A stretch of DNA of 58,854 nt. Origin: a virus. The notes under the pieces are model-generated. The model was not told the origin of the DNA. It made no database searches and saw only the letters and a list, made by a program, of their open reading frames with translations. The stretch spans positions 1 to 58,854 of IMG/VR virus record IMGVR_UViG_3300042991_000497; one strand, written 5' to 3'. The translations under genes were made by a program, and so were the position numbers. Below are positions 33,796 to 42,779 of this stretch, one piece after another (position 1 is the stretch's first letter; every line of letters begins with the position of its first letter).

Positions 33796-34638
33796 CTAGC
33801 TGTCGAGGAGTCTTCTCGTGACCTCTTCGGCTTTCTTTCTGTTGCGCGTCCGCCGTGCTTCCTCAACGTCAAACATCTTGTCTCTGGCCTGCTGTTGCTG
33901 CCGTACCTCGGTCTGTAGCGCCGCCAGGGAGGCGATCACAGCATGCGCTTCGGTGAGCTGCTTCGAGATGGCCGCCACCTGATCCAGCGTCATTTGGTTG
34001 GCCTTCTTCATCTCCTCGGCCAGGGCCTGAACTGCCTCGACGGCCTCACGAGAGGTTGGCATTGCCAGGGAGACCGCAACGGGGCTGGGGGCCGGTGCGC
34101 CGATGGGGGGCGCGGCCGTCGGAGCTGACACCTTCGGCGTTGGGTGTGGCTCCGAAGCTGACACCTTCGGCGTTGGGTGTGGTTCAGGAGCCGGTGTTGG
34201 CTTAGGCAGCAATCCAAGGTCTACCCCCCGGCCCCTGACCGCAGCCTTCACCTCAGCAGGTGTTGGCGGGTCGAGAACCTCGGGGACAAAGTCCGATTCA
34301 GGTTTCTTCAGGGGCCTGAATTGGACGTTCTTGCGCCGAGTGCCGTGCAAAAGCGGATTCACCGTGGGCAAGTCGCCTGTGGACACCACGATGGTGACGG
34401 TGGAGCCCGCGGTCGCCATCGCCCCACCCACTGGTTCTTGGCTGATGACGTGCCCGACAGGCACCGTGCTGCTGGCGGCCGTGGTGGCGGCGACAACGAA
34501 CCCGGCCGCCTCAAGTGCCGTGGTGGCGTCAGCCTGCGACAGCCCAACAACGTTGGGAACCTCGACCGGCGCACCTTCGGCCCAGGCGGTTCCCGCCCAG
34601 GCTCCGGCCCTCCAGGCGCCGAGGGCCCACGCGCTCAC
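33796..34638 (-). CDS. PASTA-domain virion protein with coiled-coil C-terminus
   Basis: A 280-residue protein. The N-terminus is the Trp/Gly/Ala pattern WALGAWRAGAWAGTAW seen in small phage structural proteins. Residues about 24-90 are a clear PASTA domain: VPNVVGLSQADATTALEAAG, then HVISQEPVGG and VTIVVSTG. A Pro-rich linker carries a duplicated EPHPTPKVSA unit, and the last 90 residues are a coiled coil ending in Arg/Lys. PASTA modules bind peptidoglycan muropeptides or beta-lactams in other proteins. Here it may contact host cell wall. Confidence 0.72.
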   Translation of the reverse strand: MSAWALGAWRAGAWAGTAWAEGAPVEVPNVVGLSQADATTALEAAGFVVAATTAASSTVPVGHVISQEPVGGAMATAGSTVTIVVSTGDLPTVNPLLHGTRRKNVQFRPLKKPESDFVPEVLDPPTPAEVKAAVRGRGVDLGLLPKPTPAPEPHPTPKVSASEPHPTPKVSAPTAAPPIGAPAPSPVAVSLAMPTSREAVEAVQALAEEMKKANQMTLDQVAAISKQLTEAHAVIASLAALQTEVRQQQQARDKMFDVEEARRTRNRKKAEEVTRRLLDS

Positions 34639-36719
34639 GGCGCCCCACCCCAGTTCGTCGCGGTGCTACCGTTCTGTTGGATCGGGTCCGCGATCACGTG
34701 CGTGATGTTCGCGTCCGCCTTGCCGGCGACCGTGAACGTCAAGCTGTCGGTTTTGGCCTTGATCGCGTTGGCGGTGCCGTTAACTGTTGACAGGTTGGCC
34801 GCCGACGCAAGCGCGGTCAGGCCCGCGCCGGCGGTGCCAATTTCTGCTGTGTCCGCCAAAATGGCGGTCACGTCGCCCTGCGCGGTAGCAAGTGCGGCGG
34901 CCGTGGCCAAGCCCGTTTGGATCTCGGTGGTGAAGTCAGCCGCCGTAGCTGCGGCGGTGAGCACGTTCGCGGCCATCGCGCCGACTGAGGCATCCATCCG
35001 CCCGCTGACGAGCGCCGCCGGCAGCCGGGCCTGAATGTCGTTGGTGTCCGATTGGACCGCCGACACTTGCGCGTCGAGGTTCGTCCCGATGATGTACCCG
35101 GCCTGCCCCGCAACGTAGGCGCCCGGCAGCGTCGTGATCCAAGGATCGCCTGCTGCGCCAGCGGCATTGAGCGCGGCTCCTGTGGACCCTGCCGTCAAGT
35201 GCCCAGCGAGTGCCTCGTCCCACACCTTATCCGCGATCTGCGAAAGCGGGTGCACATGGCTGACCCGTACGGTGATTCGGTCCCCTGACGCGGGGATCGT
35301 GACAAAGGCCTCATCGAATGCCGCTGTCCGCGTCGCCCCCGTGTACGAAAGGATCGGTCGCACTTGGCCCGCCCCGGTGCCCGACGCGATGTACAGCAGT
35401 TGATCGTTGTAGAAATTGTCAATCGTCGCCCCAGCCGTGAGCTGGATCGTCGTGCTTGTCGGCGTGCCGGTCGCTACCGTGTCGATGATGACCGCGCCAC
35501 CGGATTGAAGCTCAAAGCCTGCGGTTCCCGCCGTGCTGTGCCCCGAGGTCACCTCGTCCCACACGGCATCAGCAATTTCCGCGCCGAAGTCGGCCGCCGT
35601 AGCTGCAGCGGTGAGCACATTGGATGCCATGGCCCCGACAGAGGCGTCCATCCGCCCTCCAACGAGTGCCGCCGGCAAGCGGGCCTGAATGTCGTTGGTG
35701 TCTGCCAGGATGGTGGTCACATCGCTCTGCACAGTCGCAAGCGCTGCGGCCGTGGCCAAGCCCGTTTGGATCTCGGTGGTGAAGTCAGCTGCCGTAGCCG
35801 CCGCGGTGAGCACGTTCGCCGCCATGGCGCCGACAGTCACAGAAGCTGTGACGCTGGCTACCGATCCAACCACGTTCCCGCCAACGTTGCCGGTGACGCT
35901 GCCGACGGCGCCAGTAACGCTGCCGACGGCGCCAGTAACGCTGCCGACGGCGCCGGTGACGCTGCCGACGGCGCCGGTGACGCTTGCGACGACCTGATCG
36001 GCATCAATGTTCGTGCCCGACAGGTTGACCGCGGTGGTCGGCGCCCCGATGTTCGCCCAGTCCAATCCCGCCTCACCCGTCAGGCTCACATCGAGCGTTC
36101 GGCCCGCCACGGTAGGAACGAGTGGCAGCGCCACAGTGGTGAGATTGTTCCACGTCGAAACGTTCACGTTCGGCACGCCGGCGACGGGTGGAGTGGCCAC
36201 CGCAGTGTTGAGCCAGCGCGCCACGTTGATGTCGACCTGGCCGTTTGCGCTCTGATTGAGTTGGCCCGCGCCAGAACCGCGGGTGTACAGACCGCCAGCG
36301 GCCTCGGCGGCTGCGTTTGGCAGCGCTGTGAGCCCCGAACGCACAGTGTCTTGTTGGTCAACCGCTTTCAATTCAAACTCGATGACACACGACTCCATGT
36401 TCGTCGCCCCTTTGAGCATCACGACAGCACTGTTCACGCCGGTGGCGAATACGGCATCTGGCACGTCTAGCCGGTAAATGCCGGGCATGTTCGTGGCGTC
36501 AACCTCTACAAACCCTCCGCTCGAAAACGCACCAGTCGTGGTTTGCGTCGCCAGGGTGATCGCTACTCGGGCCGCGGCCGGTCGCACATAGCTCGCGACA
36601 AGACTGGCACTATTGAACGCCAACCCGGTCAAGCCGGCGCCCGTGGTGGCGCTGCTGTCCCGGATGAACACATAGACGATCTGGCTCGTCGCGCCTTTGG
36701 TGACCGCTTGTTTGCTCAC
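34635..36719 (-). CDS. long repeat-containing virion protein, probable fibre
   Basis: A 694-residue protein whose first about 130 residues look like a receptor-binding or baseplate-type beta domain (YVFIRDSSATTGAGLTG, VDATNMPGIYRLDVPD). The rest contains a 7-residue repeat Val-Thr-Gly-Ala-Val-Gly-Ser (21 bp, about five units near residues 260-300), and two or three long near-identical blocks with SVGAMAANVLTAAATAADF and DTNDIQARLPAALV, a pattern of trimeric fibre stalks. It overlaps the PASTA protein start by ATGA. Probably a side fibre or head fibre. Confidence 0.65.
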   Translation of the reverse strand: MSKQAVTKGATSQIVYVFIRDSSATTGAGLTGLAFNSASLVASYVRPAAARVAITLATQTTTGAFSSGGFVEVDATNMPGIYRLDVPDAVFATGVNSAVVMLKGATNMESCVIEFELKAVDQQDTVRSGLTALPNAAAEAAGGLYTRGSGAGQLNQSANGQVDINVARWLNTAVATPPVAGVPNVNVSTWNNLTTVALPLVPTVAGRTLDVSLTGEAGLDWANIGAPTTAVNLSGTNIDADQVVASVTGAVGSVTGAVGSVTGAVGSVTGAVGSVTGNVGGNVVGSVASVTASVTVGAMAANVLTAAATAADFTTEIQTGLATAAALATVQSDVTTILADTNDIQARLPAALVGGRMDASVGAMASNVLTAAATAADFGAEIADAVWDEVTSGHSTAGTAGFELQSGGAVIIDTVATGTPTSTTIQLTAGATIDNFYNDQLLYIASGTGAGQVRPILSYTGATRTAAFDEAFVTIPASGDRITVRVSHVHPLSQIADKVWDEALAGHLTAGSTGAALNAAGAAGDPWITTLPGAYVAGQAGYIIGTNLDAQVSAVQSDTNDIQARLPAALVSGRMDASVGAMAANVLTAAATAADFTTEIQTGLATAAALATAQGDVTAILADTAEIGTAGAGLTALASAANLSTVNGTANAIKAKTDSLTFTVAGKADANITHVIADPIQQNGSTATNWGGAP

Positions 36720-37426
36720 GACATACCCCCTGAAAGATCACGCATTCCACCCGTCATTTGGGGCGGCCACCGTTTGATTGCTGCTGTTGTGGTTTCCGAC
36801 CAGAACTCGGCAAGCCCCCACATCCCATCTGTTGATGCTGGCACGGTGGCCGTCTTTGAACCCGTGGCACCCGCCGTCGCTTGAATCGCATCGGCCTCCT
36901 CCACCCCGTAGGTCGCGTTGTCGCTGCGCTCGGTAAGGCTAGCGTCCGGCGTGCATGCCTGCGCGACCCCTTGCGCCACGTACATCGCGACCAGTGCGTT
37001 GTCCTTGGTCGTTGTAATCGACGATGCGACGACCGATGTGCCTGTCCAGCTGTTGAAGCTTACCTGTCCAAAAGGTGCGGCAGTGTCTGGATTGTCGTGG
37101 GTGACTCGGGTCCATGCGTGCGCACTGTTTGCGCTTGACGTGAGGGTGGCGCTCCCAGGACTTGACGGCTCAATCCGGTAGAACAGCGTGACGCGGCCGT
37201 TGATGAGCCCTCCCGCCATGCCGTTGAAGACGAACGTCCCCCCGGCAGTCCAACCGCTCGGTGTCGTGTGCGTCGGGGCGGCCGTTGGCGCAAGGGCTGC
37301 GGAGGTATACCAGATTACGCCCAGGTCATCCTGCACCGTGCCAGTCGGTAGCGTAGCTGTGACTGACGACACCGAAAAGGTGTTGTCGCCACCGCTCGCA
37401 GCAGCTCGGAACGCTAGATTAGCCAT
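36716..37426 (-). CDS. virion structural protein, beta-rich
   Basis: A 236-residue protein rich in Thr, Ser and Ala, with WYTSAALAPTAAPTHTTPSGW, FVFNGMAGGLINGRVTLFY and VSFNSWTGTSVVASS, as in beta-sandwich phage structural proteins often seen with fibres. Overlap with the fibre gene start (ATGA) suggests coupled synthesis. No enzyme motif. Confidence 0.6.
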   Translation of the reverse strand: MANLAFRAAASGGDNTFSVSSVTATLPTGTVQDDLGVIWYTSAALAPTAAPTHTTPSGWTAGGTFVFNGMAGGLINGRVTLFYRIEPSSPGSATLTSSANSAHAWTRVTHDNPDTAAPFGQVSFNSWTGTSVVASSITTTKDNALVAMYVAQGVAQACTPDASLTERSDNATYGVEEADAIQATAGATGSKTATVPASTDGMWGLAEFWSETTTAAIKRWPPQMTGGMRDLSGGMS

Positions 37427-37700
37427 GCGCGATCAACCACGCGGCGCTGCGGTCCTTCAGCTTTTGGTGCACCGTTGAATCAATGCACGCCTGATGAACG
37501 CGCGGCAGCATCTGAGCTATCGTGGCGCCCCCAAACGCTGTATTTTTGAGCAACTCGACAATGTCGCGCGCATCAGCAGCCGCAAGCATCGCGTTCCTGC
37601 GCCCTAGCTTGCCACCACCAAATGCCATTTCAGAAACGAATGTCGACCCAGCGCCGAGCATATCGCCAGAGCCATCACAAACGGACAGTAGAGAGATCAC
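37419..37700 (-). CDS. hypothetical late protein
   Basis: A 93-residue protein from GTG 37700, preceded by AAGGG; a TTG at 37733 would lengthen it but overlap the upstream gene by 29 bp. The sequence is helical in the second half (NAMLAAADARDIVELLKNT, QMLPRVHQACID). No family recognised. It overlaps the next gene by 8 bp. Confidence 0.5.
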   Translation of the reverse strand: MISLLSVCDGSGDMLGAGSTFVSEMAFGGGKLGRRNAMLAAADARDIVELLKNTAFGGATIAQMLPRVHQACIDSTVHQKLKDRSAAWLIAHG

Positions 37701-37704
37701 TTCT

Positions 37705-38499
37705 CTACCCTTGAGAGATACCCAGCTGAGCAAATATGCCTGGCGCCGTTGTCACGCTCGGTAGCCACAGCATGAAGGGAACTGTGTTATCCGCCAGTTT
37801 GGGGAAATTCAGTTGTAGCGCGTTGAGTGTCGCATTGCCGGTAGCTGGCACGGCAATCATCGCCAGCACACGATAGGCCACAAGGTGGAACGTCCCACTA
37901 GTCATAGTCGCTGACAACTGGATCGACTGGACCGACTTGCACCCAACGTCGCCCGCGGCGAGCGCTAACGGAATGAACGAGCCTGCCGCCATCGTTGCCG
38001 GGAGCGCAGCACTGACCACAGTCCGCCCGGTTACGTTGGCAGTGTTGGTGTAGACAATCGTGAAGGTCGGCGTGCCCGCCCCCATGGTGCCCGAGACTTC
38101 AATGCCACATTGGATGCCGGCTCCGTTAATCGTCTCGTTCTTGTCGCGCGCAGGCAGGGCAACAGAGTTCACAGTCTGCGAAGTCGTGAGCGTTGGGCTC
38201 AGTCCTGAGTTGTGCCAGAGCCGGTCGCAAAGGAGCAGCGCGCCGCTAACATTCGCCGCGGCAGTCATCCCCGACAGCCGAGTCTCCCCGCTGACTGGAT
38301 TCGTGAACGGAATTTGGCCGGCGTAGCTTGTCAGAGCGGCGCCACCGACACCTGGTGTTGGCGCGACGGCGGCGCCAGGCATGCCTGCAGCGTAGAACAG
38401 ACTTTGCAACCGCCCGACGACTGCGGTGGCACCATTCTTCTGGATCGGCTCAAGCGGGCGCATGCCCGCGAGGATGCTTTCTGAGTCTGTGAGCGCCAT
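37705..38499 (-). CDS. virion structural protein downstream of portal
   Basis: A 264-residue protein with MRPLEPIQKNGATAVVGRLQSLFYAAG, a GETRLSGMTAAANVSGALLLCDRLWH region and a C-terminal beta-sandwich-like half (FTIVYTNTANVTGRTVVSA, SIQLSATMTSGTFHLVAYRV). I recall similar proteins near portal genes in podoviral genomes as head-associated structural proteins. Specific role unknown. Confidence 0.6.
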   Translation of the reverse strand: MALTDSESILAGMRPLEPIQKNGATAVVGRLQSLFYAAGMPGAAVAPTPGVGGAALTSYAGQIPFTNPVSGETRLSGMTAAANVSGALLLCDRLWHNSGLSPTLTTSQTVNSVALPARDKNETINGAGIQCGIEVSGTMGAGTPTFTIVYTNTANVTGRTVVSAALPATMAAGSFIPLALAAGDVGCKSVQSIQLSATMTSGTFHLVAYRVLAMIAVPATGNATLNALQLNFPKLADNTVPFMLWLPSVTTAPGIFAQLGISQG

Positions 38500-38530
38500 T
38501 GTTCTACCTCTAGGGGGTTACCGGCGTGGG

Positions 38531-40798
38531 CTATTCTTCTTCAGCGCCGACGAGTTCGCCGGACTGGTCGTACTGGAATTTGACTTTCTTCTTGCCGCCC
38601 TTGGCCTGCTCTTGACTGCGGGCCATGGCCGAGTCGACCGCGGTCTTCACAACATCGGCGAGCATCTTATTCTTCTGCGAGGAGTCTTCGCGCGCAGCGA
38701 TGGCCGCCTCCTTCTCCATGTCGAGTTTGTGCTCAAGCTGGATGCGGCCGACTTCCAGCTCGACGGCCTGGGCTTGTTGCTTCTCCATCGCCTGTTGCTG
38801 GGCCTGCTGGCTGGCCTCAAGCTCCTCGTCCGACGGCACCGCTTCGGTGGGTAGTTCCATCGCCGCTGCGGTATCGCGCAGCACCACGGCGCGGTGGCGC
38901 GGCGTGATGATGGCGGCGTCTATCGGGTTGGCCGTCAAGCTCAAGAAGTTCAGGCGGCGGGTCTGCGCGGCCTCGCGGATCAAAATCGCAGCGGCGCCGC
39001 GCGGCACCACGATGCAATCGCCCTTGATCGACTTGTCCGGGTTGTAGATCATCTCGTTCGCGAAACAATCCCCGATCGTGGGGCTGAGCACGTTCAAGTC
39101 GCAATTGCTGATTGCGCGGCGCAGCCCCTTGGCCGCGTTTTGCATCAGCATACCCAACCCCGTGGCCGTATCGGCGCTGCCGCCGGCTCGCTCGTTGCCG
39201 TAGGCGTATCTCGGGATGCCGGTGGCGTCATCCGCCTTTAGTTCCCACTTCTCGTAGTTGCCCATCAGGCTCGCCGAATTGTCGGAGGCCTGGAAGAAAC
39301 CGATGCCTGGCGCGGCCTGGCCGGCGGCCTGCGGGTCGCTCTTGAGCTGCCAAATCTTCCACGGGAAGATCTCCATGCTGTTCTCGCCGTCCGCAAACCG
39401 ATCGGCATGTACCCACACCATCGGGCCACTGGACATTGCCATGTTGTCGGCCATGGCGCTGGCGATGGCGTTGCACATGCGCTGGCTCACCGACGCGAGG
39501 TCGGGGATCGAGTTGCCCCAGAAAGCGCCCGGAATCTCGTCGTAGCAAGCCTTGCGATACGGGCGCTGCCCCAGCTTATCTGGGTTCAGCGCCGCGTAGA
39601 GCACGTATCGGCCGCACAGCAGCACGTTGCATTCGTACTCGGCGGTAGGATCGAGATCGTCCTTGACGCCCCACATGGCGAGTTTCCAACCCGGCACACG
39701 GCCCCAGTAGTTCAGCGCATCAATCACCCCTTGCGGGGAAAGCCACATGTACATGGTTTCCTGTTCGAGCTTTTGGCGCTCGGCTTCGGTCCACATCCAG
39801 TTTTCTATCCGCCCCTCGGCGTAGTCCATCAGGGCGTTGTCGATCTGCTCGTCTTGGTAGCCGGGAAGGCCCTTCAGATCGTAGAGTTCTTCGCGGTGAA
39901 AACGCATGCGCTCGATGAACTCGCCCTTCTGAGGAGACGTGGTGTTCGACGATGGGTAGGCGTCGAACGGGCTCACCCGGTCCCACCACTGCACTGGGTC
40001 GTTGGTAACCTTCGGGGTGAAGCCCTCGCCCCACGCCAACACCTTGTGCCTCTTGTACGTCGGGCCTTTCAAAATCGCGGCGGGGTACGTTACGAAGTCC
40101 TCGATGAAGCTGTCCATGGCCTGCGTGTAGTTGCCCTGCGCGAGGCGGTCGGCGATGACCTTCTCCATGCGTTTGGCGCGCGATTTGGCGGCCTTCCTGA
40201 ACTCGACTTCGGCCTCGGTGCGAAACTTCTCGCCCAAGTCGGCCGCGAGCTGCCGGAACTCTTCTGTGGGCATCACCCCGCCCCCGGCCTCCTGGGCCTG
40301 CAACATGACTTGCTGGGCTTTCTTGAGGGCCTTCTGGACAACCTGCTCTTTGACCGGACGCGGTAAGTCAGGCAACGGTGTTGGATCGACCCCCCATGGC
40401 TGTTCACCCACGGGCAGAAGGATCTCCCGCACCCACGCGCTGCCGGCGCGGCATTTCGTCTCTGTGAGGTCAGTGAACACCAGGTTCATGCCCGAGCCGC
40501 TGGCGGCCATCTGCTGCACCTCGGCGGGGCTGTAGACCCGGCGGCGCGCGCGCAGACAGGCCAGCAGTTTGCGGTCGATTGCCTCCTTGGCCGTCTTGTT
40601 GCGCTGCCAAGCGAGGCGCACGTGGCCCACGAGTTCTGGCACGTCATCCTCGATGACGAACATCGGTTCAGGCAGTTTCGCTTGGTCGCGCTGCTCAACA
40701 TCCTTGAGGTTCAGCCGGCGGACGAATGGGTTCGTACCGCCTGGACGTGTCTGAGACGGAGCTTGGGGTGCGAGGGCTGATCCAATGACTGCGGCCAT
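38531..40798 (-). CDS. portal (head-tail connector) protein
   Basis: A 755-residue protein, the expected size for a large podoviral portal. Features include RARRRVYSPAEVQQMAASG near residue 88, a helical wing, WWDRVSPFDAYPSSNTTSPQKG near 275 (a Pro-Phe-Asp motif common in portals), a GAFWGNSIPDLASVSQRMCNAIASAM helix region, and a charged coiled-coil C-terminus with Gln/Glu/Lys. Position directly after the large terminase in the late operon supports the call. It forms the dodecameric DNA gate. Confidence 0.85.
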   Translation of the reverse strand: MAAVIGSALAPQAPSQTRPGGTNPFVRRLNLKDVEQRDQAKLPEPMFVIEDDVPELVGHVRLAWQRNKTAKEAIDRKLLACLRARRRVYSPAEVQQMAASGSGMNLVFTDLTETKCRAGSAWVREILLPVGEQPWGVDPTPLPDLPRPVKEQVVQKALKKAQQVMLQAQEAGGGVMPTEEFRQLAADLGEKFRTEAEVEFRKAAKSRAKRMEKVIADRLAQGNYTQAMDSFIEDFVTYPAAILKGPTYKRHKVLAWGEGFTPKVTNDPVQWWDRVSPFDAYPSSNTTSPQKGEFIERMRFHREELYDLKGLPGYQDEQIDNALMDYAEGRIENWMWTEAERQKLEQETMYMWLSPQGVIDALNYWGRVPGWKLAMWGVKDDLDPTAEYECNVLLCGRYVLYAALNPDKLGQRPYRKACYDEIPGAFWGNSIPDLASVSQRMCNAIASAMADNMAMSSGPMVWVHADRFADGENSMEIFPWKIWQLKSDPQAAGQAAPGIGFFQASDNSASLMGNYEKWELKADDATGIPRYAYGNERAGGSADTATGLGMLMQNAAKGLRRAISNCDLNVLSPTIGDCFANEMIYNPDKSIKGDCIVVPRGAAAILIREAAQTRRLNFLSLTANPIDAAIITPRHRAVVLRDTAAAMELPTEAVPSDEELEASQQAQQQAMEKQQAQAVELEVGRIQLEHKLDMEKEAAIAAREDSSQKNKMLADVVKTAVDSAMARSQEQAKGGKKKVKFQYDQSGELVGAEEE

Positions 40799-40854
40799 GA
40801 GGGTAAATTATGCCCGAGTGTCGCGTAGAGGCAACACCGCCGCCAGAAATACAA

Positions 40855-40891
40855 AAGCCCCCACCGTGACGGGCCCGGATGGTGGGGGCTT
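40855..40891 (-). terminator. long hairpin between terminase and portal genes
   Basis: AAGCCCCCACC pairs perfectly with GGTGGGGGCTT across a 15-base loop. On the minus strand the stem is followed by TTTTG, so it can end transcripts coming from the terminase genes; the plus orientation has TTAG after it and would be weaker. Confidence 0.7.
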
Positions 40892-40909
40892 AGGGCCCAC
40901 ACATCTCGA

Positions 40910-40936
40910 TTGGTAGCAGGCGTGCCAGCATACCAA
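40910..40936. other. two-tier palindrome TTGGTA...TACCAA
   Basis: TTGGTA and TACCAA enclose a smaller GGC/GCC stem. The arrangement might be a protein-binding site or part of an RNA structure. No similar site noted elsewhere in the window. Confidence 0.45.
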
Positions 40937-40942
40937 ATGCAA

Positions 40943-40965
40943 GAAGCCCACACAAGGTGGGCTTC
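40943..40965. terminator. hairpin GAAGCCCAC/GTGGGCTTC
   Basis: A perfect 9-bp stem with a 5-base loop (ACAAG) lies between the terminase and portal genes. It lacks a T run on either side, so termination strength is uncertain. Confidence 0.5.
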
Positions 40966-41063
40966 AGGGCCGCGACCTGCACATTGGTCGAAGCCTCGCG
41001 ACCGGCTTCCGGAGAAATCAATCCCGCTTCAGCGGGTCCGCATGTGCAATGCGAAGGGCGAAC

Positions 41064-42779
41064 TCAAGTAGACCGATTCCAGACCACGGTGCGCCGCTGG
41101 ACGGGGCGCACCTTGGCGGACGTGACTTTGCGGTCAATAAGTTCAGGGATGAAGGTCAGCGCGAGCGAGTCGGCCCTGTCTGGCGACTTGCCTCCGTTCT
41201 TCTTGATGTCCTTCTTGCTCTGCAGCTGAACGCGGAACTTGGCGTCGTTGCCGTAGTCGAGCGAGGTCAGCTCGTTGGCAAGCTCGTCGCTGTCTGGAAT
41301 CTGGCCATTCTCAAGCCAATCCCGCATCTTGCCCCAGCACTCCGACCGCTGGTTGAAATACTGCTTGTCGTCTTTCGCCGGCTGGCCCCATTGCACCGGG
41401 ATCAGGTGCGGCAACCCATGTATGCGGCGCAGCGCCGAGTCCAAGTCGGCGCCGTTGCCGATGGCGTCGTACGCAATGCACGAGATGCCTGGCTCCTTGC
41501 GGCAGATCTCGAATATGCGGCCGGCGAGGTCCACGCCGTCGAAGCCGCCCAGGGCTACCTGGTAATGCACCTTCATGCCTTGGCGCAGCGTGATGACGCT
41601 GAAGTCGTCGCCAAAGCGCGCTGGGTCGACCGCCAGGAACTTCGGAAACGCCTGGTACGTCGTGAGGCCGAGAACCCGGCGCTGGGCCTGGTACACAAGT
41701 TCGGGGCTGATGAAGTTCGCGTAGCCAGCGCGCGGGAACTTGCCCAGCACGCGCACACGCACGAAGTCGCTGTCGATGCCGTACTCGTCGATCCATGCCT
41801 GAATCTGCTTCTTGTTCGAGAAGCTCACCGCCCGGCTGTCCACTTCCGTGAACACGTTCGAGCGCGTCGGGTGCGCCCGGGTAATCCCTTGGCCAACCCG
41901 ATTCACAAAGCCGGGCTGCGAGCACTTCTTGAAGAAGAACCCGCTGGTCTTCGTCGGGTTGCCGTAGCGCAGCCAGATGATCTCAGTGTTCGCGTCCGTG
42001 AGCGCACCCTCGGCCACTTCCGAGATGATGTCGTCAATGGCCGATGCCTCGTCGAACAGCAGCAGGATGCGCGAGCCTTGGTTGTGCAGGCCGGCGAACG
42101 CTTCCGAGTTCTCCTTCGACCAGGGCACCGCGTCGACGCGCCAGCGCATCTCGCGCTCTGGGTCGTTGTCAATCGACAGCCGCGTGGCAGTGAGCTTGAA
42201 CAACGACTTGGCGATGAACATGCCGTGCCACTTGCTGAGTTCAGCCCATGTCTTCGTCTTGAGCTGGCCATCCGTGCCGGCGGTGACGACGCCGCGGGTG
42301 TCTGCGCACGTGCTGGTGGCCCACAGGATCATCCACGCGACCTGGGCCGACTTGCCAATGCCGTGGCCGCTGGCTGTGTCTTCCTGGATCACGTCGCCGG
42401 CCGCGGCGGCGCCGGCGCGTAGGCGCGTGCCAATACGGTCAAGCTGCTCGCGTTGCCACTCCTCCGGTCCATCCATATCTGCCAACGGCGTGCCCGCCTC
42501 GCCCCAAGGAAACGCCCACATCACAAACCCCAGGGGGTCGTGCCGATACCGGGCCAGGCCGTCCAACAACTCATCGAGTGGGGTGTTCTTGACTTCAGCC
42601 ACCATGAGTTCTGACCCCTTCACCGGCACCCGGTACTCCTCGCGGAATCCCGGCGGCCGGCCCCGTTGCTTCGGCGTTGCGTTCTTGTAGAGACCCAGAA
42701 AACGAGGGTCCGCAATGCCCCCCGGCTGCGACGCCTCGCTTCGGATCATGCTCCAACGCCCGGGCTTGTGCTGCGCCAT
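41064..42779 (-). CDS. terL: terminase large subunit
   Basis: A 571-residue packaging motor. ATPase: Walker A SGHGIGKSAQVAW near residue 118, Walker B RILLLFDEASAIDD near 240, coupling motif IIWLRYGNPTKTSG near 272. Nuclease (RNase H-like): FLAVDPARFGDDF near 375, CIAYDAIGNGADL near 430 and SPDRADSLALTF near 538 supply the acidic residues. It overlaps the small subunit stop by 1 bp. It translocates DNA through the portal and cuts it. Confidence 0.93.
   Translation of the reverse strand: MAQHKPGRWSMIRSEASQPGGIADPRFLGLYKNATPKQRGRPPGFREEYRVPVKGSELMVAEVKNTPLDELLDGLARYRHDPLGFVMWAFPWGEAGTPLADMDGPEEWQREQLDRIGTRLRAGAAAAGDVIQEDTASGHGIGKSAQVAWMILWATSTCADTRGVVTAGTDGQLKTKTWAELSKWHGMFIAKSLFKLTATRLSIDNDPEREMRWRVDAVPWSKENSEAFAGLHNQGSRILLLFDEASAIDDIISEVAEGALTDANTEIIWLRYGNPTKTSGFFFKKCSQPGFVNRVGQGITRAHPTRSNVFTEVDSRAVSFSNKKQIQAWIDEYGIDSDFVRVRVLGKFPRAGYANFISPELVYQAQRRVLGLTTYQAFPKFLAVDPARFGDDFSVITLRQGMKVHYQVALGGFDGVDLAGRIFEICRKEPGISCIAYDAIGNGADLDSALRRIHGLPHLIPVQWGQPAKDDKQYFNQRSECWGKMRDWLENGQIPDSDELANELTSLDYGNDAKFRVQLQSKKDIKKNGGKSPDRADSLALTFIPELIDRKVTSAKVRPVQRRTVVWNRST

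Larger units (their letters stand above)
40799..41063. other. 265-bp intergenic region between terminase and portal genes
   Basis: No supported gene. It contains a strong bidirectional terminator (40855-40891), a two-tier palindrome (40910-40936), a second stem with 9 pairs (40943-40965) and a small CCCGCT/AGCGGG stem (41023-41036). A portal-specific promoter may be present but I cannot point to it. Confidence 0.6.

Noticed and set aside
40711-40953. Minus-strand 80-codon open frame upstream of the portal gene
   Set aside because: It overlaps the portal start and the terminator stems, is rich in Trp/His/Cys with no family look, and has no ribosome site.
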